22,531 nucleotides of DNA from a virus: IMG/VR virus record IMGVR_UViG_3300027971_000240, positions 1 to 22,531 of that record; one strand, written 5' to 3'. The notes beneath the pieces are model-generated. The model was not told where the DNA came from and did not search any database. It saw nothing but the letters and a program-made list of their open reading frames with translations. Shown here one piece after another: positions 1 through 7,379 of the stretch. The translations under genes and the position numbers were made by a program. The first letter of the stretch is position 1; each line of letters starts with the position of its first letter.

Positions 1-849
1 ACTAGAGGCATTATTGATGTTGGGACAAAAGTCACAAACCCAATTATTGACGGCGCTGATTTTGTTGGTATAGCTGCATCTGGCGCAAACTATTGCATTT
101 ATTTGCATGGGTCTATAACTGGTGTTCCAACGGTTCGCAACATAAATGCAGAAAGTGTGTCGTGTGCAATTTTATATTGCGGCGTAAAAGCTGACATTGA
201 TAGTATTTACGGAAATTTTGTCACTGCTACGGATGCAATTACTCTAGACCAAAATTATTCTAGCATTAAAAATGTTCAACTAAGCAATTGCACAGATCGT
301 TCAATTTACGTTAGTGGCACAAATGTGGAACTTGATGGAATCCACTTGGTTAATTGCGGTCAAGCAAATTCAAGGGCAATCCAATTTCAAGCGGCAAGCG
401 CAATTGTTAAAAATGTAAGCATATTGTTTACAGGGGCAAGACCAGCTAATTTTGTTGGAATTCTTTTTAATAGCGGCGCGCCACGATTTATCAGTAATGT
501 ACTTGCCAAAGCTGCATCATCTGACTTTAACGCATCAAGCGTTATGACATTTTCATCAGGCCCATCTGGCGCATCTATTCGCAATGTAAGCCCTAGCCCT
601 TTTGGTGTGTCGCAAACATGGAATCCAGCAAGCATTGCAAATGGTGCATCTGAAAGTTTGGCAGTAACAGTTACAGGGGCAACTTTTGGGATGGTTTGTA
701 GTGCTGTTCTAGGTATCAGCACATCAGGGCTAACCTTGACCGCACAAGTAAGTGCGGCGGATACCATTACCGCAACGCTGACAAACAACACTGGTGGGGC
801 GGTTGATTTGGCATCATCTACGCTAACCGTATATGCAGAGTTGTATTGA
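1..849 (+). CDS. Tailspike / right-handed beta-helix protein, 3' part (5' end outside window)
   Basis: The frame is open from the first base to the TAA at 847-849, so this is the C-terminal 282 residues of a longer protein; the true start lies upstream. The sequence is a run of short beta strands with repeated Asn/Asp/Gly turns (IDG, NVQLSNCT, VELDGIHLVNC, VKNVSILFTG), the pattern of pectate-lyase-like right-handed beta-helices found in phage tailspikes that bind or cleave surface polysaccharide. The last roughly 75 residues (from WNPASIANGASESL) form a separate beta-rich Ala/Thr-rich C-terminal domain like those ending many phage fibres, probably for trimerisation. No catalytic residues can be assigned. 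The gene is visibly more A+T-rich than all later genes, fitting exchange of host-range modules. Its position directly before the scaffold differs from P22, where the tailspike is at the far end of the late operon. The class is likely; the precise activity is unknown. Confidence 0.7.
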   Translation, partial: TRGIIDVGTKVTNPIIDGADFVGIAASGANYCIYLHGSITGVPTVRNINAESVSCAILYCGVKADIDSIYGNFVTATDAITLDQNYSSIKNVQLSNCTDRSIYVSGTNVELDGIHLVNCGQANSRAIQFQAASAIVKNVSILFTGARPANFVGILFNSGAPRFISNVLAKAASSDFNASSVMTFSSGPSGASIRNVSPSPFGVSQTWNPASIANGASESLAVTVTGATFGMVCSAVLGISTSGLTLTAQVSAADTITATLTNNTGGAVDLASSTLTVYAELY

Positions 850-864
850 AAACGACAACACCAC

Positions 865-889
865 TTGACAAAATTCCAGCATAATGCTG
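865..889 (+). promoter_or_regulatory. TTGACA hexamer and perfect 13-bp palindrome upstream of scaffold gene
   Basis: The 89-bp gap between the tailspike and scaffold genes holds a consensus -35 hexamer TTGACA at 865-870 and a perfect palindrome CAGCATAATGCTG at 877-889. No good -10 lies 16-18 bp after the hexamer (the bases there read about TGACAA), so a standard promoter is not proven. The palindrome could be an operator or a promoter element. This is the largest gap in the left half of the window and the natural place for control of the scaffold/coat genes. Confidence 0.3.
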
Positions 890-938
890 ACAAACCCTTA
901 CCGGCGAGGTTCACCGGGGAATCTTAGGATTCATTGAA

Positions 939-1721
939 ATGACTGAAGAAGTCCAACAAAACCTAGCGGAAGTAGACTCCGCGCCAGCAACGGATGTGAC
1001 GGCCACTCCTGAGACTGTTGAAAGTACGCCGGTAGTCGCTGATGAGCAGAAAGAACCTTCTAGGGTTTTTACCCAAGAAGAACTGGATGCAGCCATCGGC
1101 AAACGCCTTGCAAGAGAGCAACGTAAGTGGGAACGAGAACAAGCGCAACGATCTGCGGAAACGCAAATTGTAAAAGCGCCGGCCACCACGTCTGTTGACC
1201 AGTTTGAAAGCCCTGAAGCCTATGCGGAAGCATTGGCCTATCAGAAGGCAGAAGAGCTGATCGCCAAGCGTGACCAAGCCAGGCAGCAGTCGCAGGTTCT
1301 TGAGAGCTACCACGATCTTGAGGAAGAAGCGCGGAGTAAGTATGACGATTTTGAACAAGTCGCCTACAACCCCAAACTTCCAGTCACGAACGTGATGGCT
1401 GAAACGATTCAGTCTTCGGAGATTGGCCCTGAGTTAGCGTACTACCTCGGGTCTAACCCTAAAGAAGCGGAACGTATCTCACGCATGACGCCCTTGAGCC
1501 AGGCAAAAGAGATTGGGAAAATTGAGGCCAAATTGGTTTCAGCGCCCCCGGTCAAGAAAACGACATCCGCGCCCGCACCGATTTCGCCCGTGACGGCTCG
1601 CTCCTCTGGAGCGCCGGCTTATGACACGACAGACCCACGGTCAACCAAGACCATGAGTGCCTCAGAGTGGATTGACGCCGAAAGAGCCCGACAGATGAAA
1701 AAATTGCAGGCAAACCGCTAA
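939..1721 (+). CDS. Capsid scaffolding protein
   Basis: 260 aa, lying immediately before the coat gene, the conserved place of phage scaffolds. The protein is highly charged and low in hydrophobic residues: an acidic N-terminus rich in Glu, Thr and Val (about 1-45), then FTQEELDAAIGKRLAREQRK at about 45-65, a motif that recurs in scaffolding proteins of many phages, a Glu/Gln/Arg-rich helical middle (about 60-190), and a basic C-terminal end with RARQMKKLQANR, the position used by P22-type scaffolds to bind coat. It would direct procapsid assembly and leave before or during DNA packaging. The start ATG at 939 has a modest TAGGA-like site upstream. It is 20 bp from the coat gene and presumably cotranscribed. 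Role from position and composition; no catalytic motif is expected. Confidence 0.82.
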   Translation: MTEEVQQNLAEVDSAPATDVTATPETVESTPVVADEQKEPSRVFTQEELDAAIGKRLAREQRKWEREQAQRSAETQIVKAPATTSVDQFESPEAYAEALAYQKAEELIAKRDQARQQSQVLESYHDLEEEARSKYDDFEQVAYNPKLPVTNVMAETIQSSEIGPELAYYLGSNPKEAERISRMTPLSQAKEIGKIEAKLVSAPPVKKTTSAPAPISPVTARSSGAPAYDTTDPRSTKTMSASEWIDAERARQMKKLQANR

Positions 1722-1741
1722 ATTTTTAAAGGATTTTTTCC

Positions 1742-2941
1742 ATGGCTAACAGTATCTTAACCATCGACATGATCACGCGCAAAGCGCTTGAGATTCTCGA
1801 AAACAACCTGGTGATCACCAGAAACGTGAACCGTCAGTACGACGACAGCTTTGCTGTTGAAGGTGCCAAGATTGGTTCGACCCTGCGTATTCGCCTGCCT
1901 GACCGCGCTCTGGTCACTGACGGTGCCGCTTTGCAAGTTCAAGACGACAACGAGCAGTTCACCACTTTGACCGTGGCCAGCCAAAAGCACATCGGTGTCA
2001 ACTTCACATCTGCTGAATTGACCATGCAATTGGATGACTTTGCAGAGCGTGTGTTGAAGCCACGTATCAGCCAGTTGGCCAGCTCCATTGACGCTGACGT
2101 TGCCAATGCTTACAAGAGCATCGGTAACACCGTTGGCACGCCGGGTACCACTCCTTCGACTTCTTTGGTGCTGTTGCAAGCCCAGCAGAAGCTGAACGAG
2201 AACGCCGCTGTGATGAACCCCCGTTATGCCACCGTCAACCCCGCAGCTAACGCTGGTTTGGTCGAAGGCATGAAAGGTCTGTTCAACCCCACCGATACCG
2301 TGTCACGCCAGTTTAAAAACGGCATGATGGGCATGGGTGTGTTGGGCTTTGACGAAGTCAACATGTCTCAGTCCATCAAGCAGCACACCACCGGAACCCG
2401 CGTTGCCACTGGCGCCACCACTGGTGCTGCGGTAACAACTGAAGGTTCTTCTACCCTCACGTTGACGGTTGGCTCGGGTGAAACCATCACCGTTGGTGAC
2501 GTGTTCACGATTGCTGGTGTTTACGCTGTAAACCCGCAAACCCGTGAATCCACTGGTTCGTTGTTCCAGTTTGTGGCTTTGGCGTCTTCGACCACCACCA
2601 CCACTGCTACCGTGACCGTGGCTGCCATGTACTCAGCAACTCACGCTCTGGCCACCATGTTGACTTTGCCTGCTAACTCCGCAGCCGTGGTGTTTGTGGG
2701 CGCTGCTTCAACCCAGTACCCCCAGAACTTGGTCTATCACAAAGACGCCATCACGTTCGCTACCGCTGACTTGTTGCTGCCCCAAGGCGTAGACATGGCT
2801 GCGCGTGCCGTCCACAATGGCATCAGCTTGCGTGTGGTTCGCCAGTACGATATTAACAACGACCGGATGCCGTGTCGTATTGATGTCTTGTACGGTTTTT
2901 CCACCATTCGTCCACAGATGGCTTGCCGCATCTGGGGTTAA
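1742..2941 (+). CDS. Major capsid (coat) protein, P22 gp5 type
   Basis: 399 aa. The N-terminal stretch with TRKALEILENNLVITRNVNR, then GSTLRIRLPDR and QKHIGVNFTSAELTM, is the typical opening of P22-like HK97-fold coat proteins; P22 gp5 is 430 aa, so the length is close. Residues about 216-325 are Thr/Val/Gly-rich beta sequence (GETITVGDVFTIAGVYAVNP) matching the position and character of the inserted I-domain of P22 coat. The C-terminal HK97 core resumes at about 328 and ends with a conserved-looking FSTIRPQMACRIWG. The ATG follows an AAAGGA site with a T-rich spacer. It lies between scaffold and small structural genes, and the copy number needed makes it the most expressed virion gene. Codon choice here looks more selected and G+C-richer than in the tailspike. 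High confidence. Confidence 0.95.
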   Translation: MANSILTIDMITRKALEILENNLVITRNVNRQYDDSFAVEGAKIGSTLRIRLPDRALVTDGAALQVQDDNEQFTTLTVASQKHIGVNFTSAELTMQLDDFAERVLKPRISQLASSIDADVANAYKSIGNTVGTPGTTPSTSLVLLQAQQKLNENAAVMNPRYATVNPAANAGLVEGMKGLFNPTDTVSRQFKNGMMGMGVLGFDEVNMSQSIKQHTTGTRVATGATTGAAVTTEGSSTLTLTVGSGETITVGDVFTIAGVYAVNPQTRESTGSLFQFVALASSTTTTTATVTVAAMYSATHALATMLTLPANSAAVVFVGAASTQYPQNLVYHKDAITFATADLLLPQGVDMAARAVHNGISLRVVRQYDINNDRMPCRIDVLYGFSTIRPQMACRIWG

Positions 2942-2967
2942 TTAATTAATTTTGAAGGAAATTTATC

Positions 2968-3390
2968 ATGGCTCTCCCTAATTCTGGCGGTGGATACCAA
3001 TTCACCGATGGCAACACCAACGAAATCGTTATGGGCGTTCAAGCAGCGCCCCAGACGGCAACTACTACGGTAACTCTGACTGCTGCGCAAATTACCGGCG
3101 GCATCTTGGTTGGCACGGCAGGCACAGGCGCGGTAACATATACGATGCCTACGGCAACAGCAATTGACGCAGTGTTTACCAATGCAAAAGTCAACAGCAC
3201 GTTTGAACTGACTGTCATCAACTTGGGCACTTCGTCTGGGGTGATTACGATGGCTGTTGGCACCGGCATTACTGCGGTTGGCAACTTGCTTGTCGCTATT
3301 ACTGGCAGTGCAGCCGGTGTTGGTGGCGCAGCGCAGTTCCTGTTCCGCAAGACGGACACTGCTGCGTACACTGTGTACCGCGTGGCCTAA
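2968..3390 (+). CDS. Small beta-rich structural protein, possible capsid decoration
   Basis: 140 aa, rich in Ala, Thr, Val and Gly, with alternating hydrophobic strands (TATTTVTLTAAQITGGILVG, GVITMAVGTGITAVGNLL) and no signal peptide, membrane segment or catalytic motif. The ATG has a good GAAGGAAA site 7 bases upstream. It sits directly after coat and ends 8 bases before a strong terminator, so it is the last gene of the scaffold-coat transcript. Position and composition suggest a virion surface or head-associated protein such as a decoration protein, but I do not recognise a named family. The CDS is well supported; the role is inference. Confidence 0.72.
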   Translation: MALPNSGGGYQFTDGNTNEIVMGVQAAPQTATTTVTLTAAQITGGILVGTAGTGAVTYTMPTATAIDAVFTNAKVNSTFELTVINLGTSSGVITMAVGTGITAVGNLLVAITGSAAGVGGAAQFLFRKTDTAAYTVYRVA

Positions 3391-3398
3391 ACCTAAAT

Positions 3399-3422
3399 GG
3401 GGGGCTTTGGCCCCCCTTTTTT
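3399..3422 (+). terminator. Rho-independent terminator after coat-gene block
   Basis: A 7-bp G+C stem (G6C pairing with GC6, 3399-3405 and 3410-3416) with a TTTG loop is followed directly by T6 (3417-3422). This is a textbook intrinsic terminator. It ends the scaffold/coat/2968 transcript. Because the next gene has no obvious promoter in the 13 bases that follow, it probably works partially, lowering expression of downstream genes relative to coat. Confidence 0.88.
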
Positions 3423-3435
3423 AAAGGAAAAAATC

Positions 3436-3876
3436 ATGGCAAATACCAAATCAATTGGTGTCGCTTTTGAGGATCAAGACCTCAAAAGTTCAGCAACAAT
3501 TTATGCTTTAGCCGGGACGGGTCAAATTGGGTATAACACTGGAAGTTCCACAACGGCGCCTTCAACTGTTACTCAAGCTACTAGCAAATCTACCGGCGTG
3601 ACCATTAACGCATCTGTGGGTCAAATTGTGACCAACAACGCGGCACTGGCGGCGGGGGTTGAAGTGGCATTTGTGGTTACCAACAACCAAGTTTCTGCAT
3701 ACGACATCCCAGTAATTGCTATTGCAAGCGGTGCAGCAACGGCGGGAACTTACTTGGTTTCTGTGGTGACAGTAGCCGCGGGGTCGTTTACCATTGCAAT
3801 CACCAACGCAAGCGCTGGTTCATTGTCGGAGGCATTGACCTTTAATTTTGGCTTAATTCACGTTGCGCAAACTTAA
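3436..3876 (+). CDS. Small beta-rich structural protein, unknown
   Basis: 146 aa starting MANTKSIGVAFEDQ. The frame is open further 5', but the earlier possible start at 3397 lies inside the terminator hairpin, whereas ATG 3436 has an AAAGGA site 7 bases before it, so 3436 is chosen. The protein is rich in Ala, Thr, Val and Asn with many predicted beta strands and no cysteines, membrane segments or enzyme motifs. It resembles the preceding 140-aa protein in composition, and both could be head or tail surface proteins. It is bracketed by two intrinsic terminators, making it a transcriptionally insulated single gene within the virion operon. Function not recognised. Confidence 0.72.
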   Translation: MANTKSIGVAFEDQDLKSSATIYALAGTGQIGYNTGSSTTAPSTVTQATSKSTGVTINASVGQIVTNNAALAAGVEVAFVVTNNQVSAYDIPVIAIASGAATAGTYLVSVVTVAAGSFTIAITNASAGSLSEALTFNFGLIHVAQT

Positions 3877-3882
3877 CCAACC

Positions 3883-3908
3883 AGGGGGCTAATCACCCCC
3901 TTCTTTTT
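3883..3908 (+). terminator. Rho-independent terminator
   Basis: AGGGGG at 3883-3888 pairs with CCCCCT at 3896-3901 around a 7-base loop, and is followed by TCTTTTT to 3908. It ends transcription of the 3436 gene. The next gene begins on the very next base (ATG at 3909), so the hairpin also occupies its ribosome-binding region. Confidence 0.8.
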
Positions 3909-4106
3909 ATGCCAGTTATTTACATGTCGCATGAAGTCCACGGCGCCAAAGTTGCAACGATGGAACTTGAAGCTGTAGCAGACGAACAAAATGGTTGGAC
4001 ACGCTATACTCTTGACACGCCAATTGATGTTGAAGAGGCGGCTCCACAGGAAGTAAAACGTAGACGTGGCCGTCCAACTGTTGAGGCGGTCGAACAAGGA
4101 GCGTAA
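3909..4106 (+). CDS. Small conserved-type phage protein, unknown
   Basis: 65 aa, beginning MPVIYMSHEVHGAKVATMEL. The pattern of an MSH-x-VHG-x-KVA start followed by acidic residues, NGWTRYT, and a basic KRRRGRP tail near residue 50 looks like a small hypothetical protein common between coat and gp4-type genes in betaproteobacterial phages; that is from memory, not a search. The KRRRGRP stretch resembles an AT-hook core, so weak DNA contact is possible. The ATG follows a terminator with no Shine-Dalgarno site; an alternative in-frame Met is residue 6 (3924). It ends 2 bases before the gp4-like gene and so is probably translationally linked to it. Function unknown. Confidence 0.68.
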   Translation: MPVIYMSHEVHGAKVATMELEAVADEQNGWTRYTLDTPIDVEEAAPQEVKRRRGRPTVEAVEQGA

Positions 4107-4108
4107 AG

Positions 4109-4825
4109 ATGGCCACCTACTCTGCTGCCGATCAGATCAACCGGGCGCTGCGGCTGCTGGGCGTGCTGGCCGAAGGCGAAACACCAGCGGCATCAGTGTC
4201 TCAAGACGCTTTGATGGCGCTCAATCAGATGATCGACTCTTGGAACACTGAGCGTCTGGCTGTGTTCAGTACCCAAGATCAGGTGTTTACTTGGCCTGCT
4301 GGATTCATCAATCGCACCCTTGGCCCAACAGGTAACTTTGTAGGTAACCGGCCCATATTGTTGGACGACGCTACTTATTACCGCGACGCAAGCACTAACG
4401 TGTCGTTTGGCATAAAAATGATCAACCAGCAACAATACGATGGTATTGCTGTTAAGACGGTGACGTCCACGTACCCGCAAGTTTTGTTTATCAACATGAC
4501 TTACCCTGATGTTGATATGTACATCTACCCCAAGCCCACACGGGATTTGGAATGGCACTTTATTTCGGTTGAAGAACTGACCCAGCCCGCAAATTTAGCA
4601 ACAAACATTTTGTTCCCGCCGGGGTATCTACGTGCTTTCACGTACAACTTGGCCATGGAATTTGCACCTGAGTTTGGCGTTGAACCCAGCCCCCAAGTGC
4701 AACGCATTGCAATGACCAGCAAGCGTAATTTGAAGCGCATCAACAACCCCGATGACATCATGTCGATGCCTTACGCTATCGTGGCTAACCGCCAGCGCTT
4801 TAACATCTATGCCGGCAATTACTAA
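4109..4825 (+). CDS. Packaged-DNA stabilisation / tail accessory factor, P22 gp4-like
   Basis: 238 aa; the opening SAADQINRALRLLGVLAEGE followed by ALMALNQMIDSWNTERL and FSTQDQVFTWPAG is the signature of the P22 gp4 tail accessory family, in which helical proteins bind below the portal and close the DNA channel after packaging. P22 gp4 is 166 aa; the extra length here is a C-terminal region with Tyr/Pro-rich segments (TYPDVDMYIYPKP) and a basic helix (TSKRNLKRINNPDD). A strong AAGGAG site lies 7 bases before ATG 4109. Its stop codon overlaps the start of the gp10-like gene by one base (TAATG), matching the P22 order 4-10 and a joint structural role. High confidence in family. Confidence 0.87.
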   Translation: MATYSAADQINRALRLLGVLAEGETPAASVSQDALMALNQMIDSWNTERLAVFSTQDQVFTWPAGFINRTLGPTGNFVGNRPILLDDATYYRDASTNVSFGIKMINQQQYDGIAVKTVTSTYPQVLFINMTYPDVDMYIYPKPTRDLEWHFISVEELTQPANLATNILFPPGYLRAFTYNLAMEFAPEFGVEPSPQVQRIAMTSKRNLKRINNPDDIMSMPYAIVANRQRFNIYAGNY

Positions 4826-6363
4826 TGAAAACGCCTATCCTTGGCTCGACCTACGTGGCCCGCAGCGTCAACGCTGCGGATGCCCGCATGGTCAATCTGT
4901 TTCCAGAGGTTGTCCCCGAAGGCGGTAAAGAACCGGCGTTCTTGCAACGCTGCCCAGGCATGACGCTTTTGTCAACCGTAGGCGTTGGCCCCGTTCGTGG
5001 CTTGTGGGCGTTCTCCTCAAATGATGGTGTGGGTTTTGTGGTGTCGGGCACCCAGCTTTACAAGATCAACAATGCCTACACGCCCACGCTAATTGGCACT
5101 GTGGAGGGTTCTGGGCCCGTTAGCATGGCCGACAACGGCACGCAACTATTCATTGCTTGCAACGGCCCCAGCTACATATACAACAACACTACCGGCGGCT
5201 TTGGTCAGATCACCGACCCAGATTTCCCCGGCGCTGTAACGGTCTGCTATCTGGACGGCTATTTTGTGTTCAACGAGCCCAACAGCCAAAAGATGTGGGT
5301 CACCGCGCTTTTGGACGGCACGTCCATTAACCCGCTTGAGTTTGCCAGCACCGAAGGTTCGCCTGACGGCTTGCTGGCCGTGGTGTCCAACTTCCGCGAG
5401 GTTTGGGCTTTTGGCACAAACAGCATTGAGGTTTGGTACGACTCAGGCGCCACAGACTTCCCCCTACAACGCATCCAAGGCGCGTTTAACGAGCTTGGAT
5501 GTGCCGCCCCTTACTCAGTGGCCAAGATGGACAACGGGTTGTTCTGGCTAGGCCGGGATCGCCGGGGCCAAGGTATTGTCTACCGGGCCAACGGTTACCA
5601 AGGCCAACGCATTTCAACCCATGCGGTCGAATGGCACATCCAGCAGTACACCGACATGTCGGACGCCATTGCGTACACTTATCAACAGGATGGCCACAGC
5701 TTCTATGTGCTAATCTTTCCCACGGCCAACACCACTTGGGTATACGACGCCTCCACCCAAGCATGGCATGAACGTGCGGGCTTTGTAGCCGGCGCGTTTA
5801 CCCGGCATCGTAGCAATTGCCAAATGGCATTCAACAACAAAATTGTTGTTGGCGACTTTGAAAACGGCAACATCTACGCCTTTGACCTTGACGTGTACGC
5901 CGACAATGGCCAGATTCAAAAATGGCTGCGCACTTGGCGAGCGCTGCCCACGGGCACAAACAACCTCAAACGCACGGCCCACCACAGCTTGCAATTGGAT
6001 TGCGAAACAGGCGTTGGCTTAAATGGTTTTGTAGTGCCAGAAACCATTTATTTGATGACCGAAATTGATAATTATTTAATTACCGAAAGCGGTAATTATT
6101 TGATTGCAGATCAAGAAGCTGCCGCAACCCAAGGCTCAAACCCAGAGGTCATGCTTCGTTGGTCAGATGATGGCGGGCACACTTGGTCAAATGAGCATTG
6201 GTCGCCGCTTGGTAAAATTGGTGCGTATGGCCACCGGACGTTTTGGCGGCGGCTGGGCATGACGCTCAAGCTGCGAGATCGCGTCTATGAATTGTCCATG
6301 ACTGATCCGGTCAAAGTGGCCATTATGGGGGCTGAGTTGCTTTTGAGCCCAACAAATGCTTAA
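4825..6363 (+). CDS. Packaged-DNA stabilisation / tail hub protein, P22 gp10-like
   Basis: 512 aa (P22 gp10 is 472 aa). The start PILGSTYVARSVNAADARMV followed by NLFPEVVPEG and FLQRCPGM is characteristic of the gp10 family, which forms a ring between the gp4 adaptor and the tail needle/spikes. The body shows beta-propeller-like repeats with Gly/Asp turns and aromatic residues (VRGLWAF, YFVFNEPNSQKMWVTAL, FREVWAFGTNSIEVWYDSG). A three-copy 8-residue repeat occurs at 409-432. Residues about 440-490 (MLRWSDDGGHTWS, GHRTFWRRLGM) are a conserved-looking C-terminal unit with a BNR/Asp-box-like SDDGGHTW. Translation is probably coupled to the gp4-like gene through TAATG. The next gene starts 8 bases inside its 3' end. 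Confidence 0.88.
   Translation: MKTPILGSTYVARSVNAADARMVNLFPEVVPEGGKEPAFLQRCPGMTLLSTVGVGPVRGLWAFSSNDGVGFVVSGTQLYKINNAYTPTLIGTVEGSGPVSMADNGTQLFIACNGPSYIYNNTTGGFGQITDPDFPGAVTVCYLDGYFVFNEPNSQKMWVTALLDGTSINPLEFASTEGSPDGLLAVVSNFREVWAFGTNSIEVWYDSGATDFPLQRIQGAFNELGCAAPYSVAKMDNGLFWLGRDRRGQGIVYRANGYQGQRISTHAVEWHIQQYTDMSDAIAYTYQQDGHSFYVLIFPTANTTWVYDASTQAWHERAGFVAGAFTRHRSNCQMAFNNKIVVGDFENGNIYAFDLDVYADNGQIQKWLRTWRALPTGTNNLKRTAHHSLQLDCETGVGLNGFVVPETIYLMTEIDNYLITESGNYLIADQEAAATQGSNPEVMLRWSDDGGHTWSNEHWSPLGKIGAYGHRTFWRRLGMTLKLRDRVYELSMTDPVKVAIMGAELLLSPTNA
6049..6120 (+). repeat. Three 24-bp tandem repeats inside the gp10-like gene
   Basis: Three in-frame 24-bp units at 6049-6072, 6073-6096 and 6097-6120 encode YLMTEIDN, YLITESGN and YLIADQEA. 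The first two are close copies; the third keeps only the first half. The stretch is clearly A+T-richer than the flanking gene. Similar TE-[DS]-G-N-type octapeptide repeats occur in many phage structural proteins (from memory). It probably forms a short repeated beta hairpin or linker. Confidence 0.75.
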
Positions 6364-7030
6364 CGTCACCCCAATTACACCTCCCAGGGTGCCGTTGATC
6401 GACCCGCGCACAGGGTTGATTGACCGGGCTTGGTATTTGTTTTTTCTTTCGCTTTTCCAAGTGGCAGAAAATGTGCCCGATCCTATTGGCCCAAGTTCCG
6501 AATCATTGATTGCGTCCTATGACGCCGCGCTTCTTGCAGTCAATCAGGAACTGCAAACGCTGCCGCCTGTCGTTACCTTACCCGTTCCTGACGTATTGAC
6601 CGACTGCTGTTCGGCTTTGGTGTCCCAGATTGCCGAGATGCAAAAGCAGATAGAAGGGTTGCAATCGCAGCCCATTCTCGACATTGGTGCTGTCAGTGCA
6701 ACTATTGCGGCGCTGGCAACTGTGCCGGTGACTGTAGTGGCAGATTTTACAGTGGGCGCCAGCAACTGGTACATCAACAATAAGTCAAGCTCAACCTGTA
6801 CAGTCACCTTACCAACTGCATCTGCATTCCCTGGTAGGTATTTGACCTTTCAGAATTATCAAGCCCAGACACTTGTGTCAGCGTCCAGCAACGTCGTCCC
6901 CCAAGCTGGTGGCGCAGCGGGCACCGCAATCCTCTTGGCAGTTGCAGGCAATTGGGCGACAATGGTGTCTGACGGCACCAATTGGGTCATCATGCAAGCT
7001 GCCGCTAACAATTGCCTTTTACTGGAGTAA
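6356..7030 (+). CDS. Tail needle or short fibre-type protein (gp26 position)
   Basis: 224 aa. The N-terminus PPRVPLIDPRTGLIDRAWYL then FFLSLFQ is a motif seen at the start of many phage tail-associated proteins, likely an attachment segment. Residues about 75-105 (CCSALVSQIAEMQKQIEGLQ) form a heptad-like coiled coil, suggesting a trimer. The last 95 residues are a beta-rich domain (SSTCTVTLPTASAFPGRY, then TNWVIMQ), like C-terminal knob domains of fibres. In P22 the needle gp26 follows gp10 and has coiled-coil rods, so by position and architecture this may be the needle/plug; sequence identity to gp26 is not evident. It overlaps the gp10-like gene by 8 bp and has no strong own ribosome site, so coupling is likely. 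Role is inference. Confidence 0.66.
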   Translation: MLNVTPITPPRVPLIDPRTGLIDRAWYLFFLSLFQVAENVPDPIGPSSESLIASYDAALLAVNQELQTLPPVVTLPVPDVLTDCCSALVSQIAEMQKQIEGLQSQPILDIGAVSATIAALATVPVTVVADFTVGASNWYINNKSSSTCTVTLPTASAFPGRYLTFQNYQAQTLVSASSNVVPQAGGAAGTAILLAVAGNWATMVSDGTNWVIMQAAANNCLLLE

Positions 7031-7033
7031 CCC

Positions 7034-7369
7034 ATGACAGTCACCGTCAAAGTCCTTGTACCGGCCAAAATTGTCGAGGCCAGCCAAACCACCCAGTACA
7101 CCGCTACTGGCGTCACGGCCATCATCGACAAATTCACCGCAACCAACTACAGCGCAACTGCTGCAACCATCAGCGTCAACTTGGTCACTGTGGCCGGGTC
7201 TGCGGGCAATCTGAACTTGATCACCAAGACCAAGACGCTTCAACCCTCTGAGGTCTATACTTTCCCCGAGCTGGTGGGCCAAGTGCTGGGTGTGGGCGAC
7301 TTCATCAGCACCATTGCAGGCACTGCCACTTCTATCAACATGCGCGTCAGTGGCCGTGAAGTAACTTAA
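7034..7369 (+). CDS. Small beta-rich virion protein, unknown
   Basis: 111 aa, Thr/Val/Ala-rich with regular short strands (MTVTVKVLVPAKIVEASQTT, KFTATNYSATAATISVNLVT) that suggest an immunoglobulin-like beta sandwich. No signal peptide, cysteine or catalytic motif. ATG 7034 lies 3 bases after the stop of the previous gene with TGGAG 8 bases upstream. It is placed between the needle-like gene and the ejection genes, where P22 carries gene 14, but no similarity to gp14 (an assembly factor) is visible. It may be a tail or fibre-associated subunit. Function not recognised. Confidence 0.68.
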   Translation: MTVTVKVLVPAKIVEASQTTQYTATGVTAIIDKFTATNYSATAATISVNLVTVAGSAGNLNLITKTKTLQPSEVYTFPELVGQVLGVGDFISTIAGTATSINMRVSGREVT

Positions 7370-7379
7370 GGAGAGCAGC

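Noticed and set aside
387-914. Long minus-strand open frame opposite the tailspike
   Set aside because: It is antisense to a strong beta-helix coding frame, has no ribosome site or family-like sequence, and reflects the base pattern of the real gene.
3397-3435. Earlier start for the 146-aa structural gene
   Set aside because: It lies in the terminator hairpin; ATG 3436 has a proper ribosome site.
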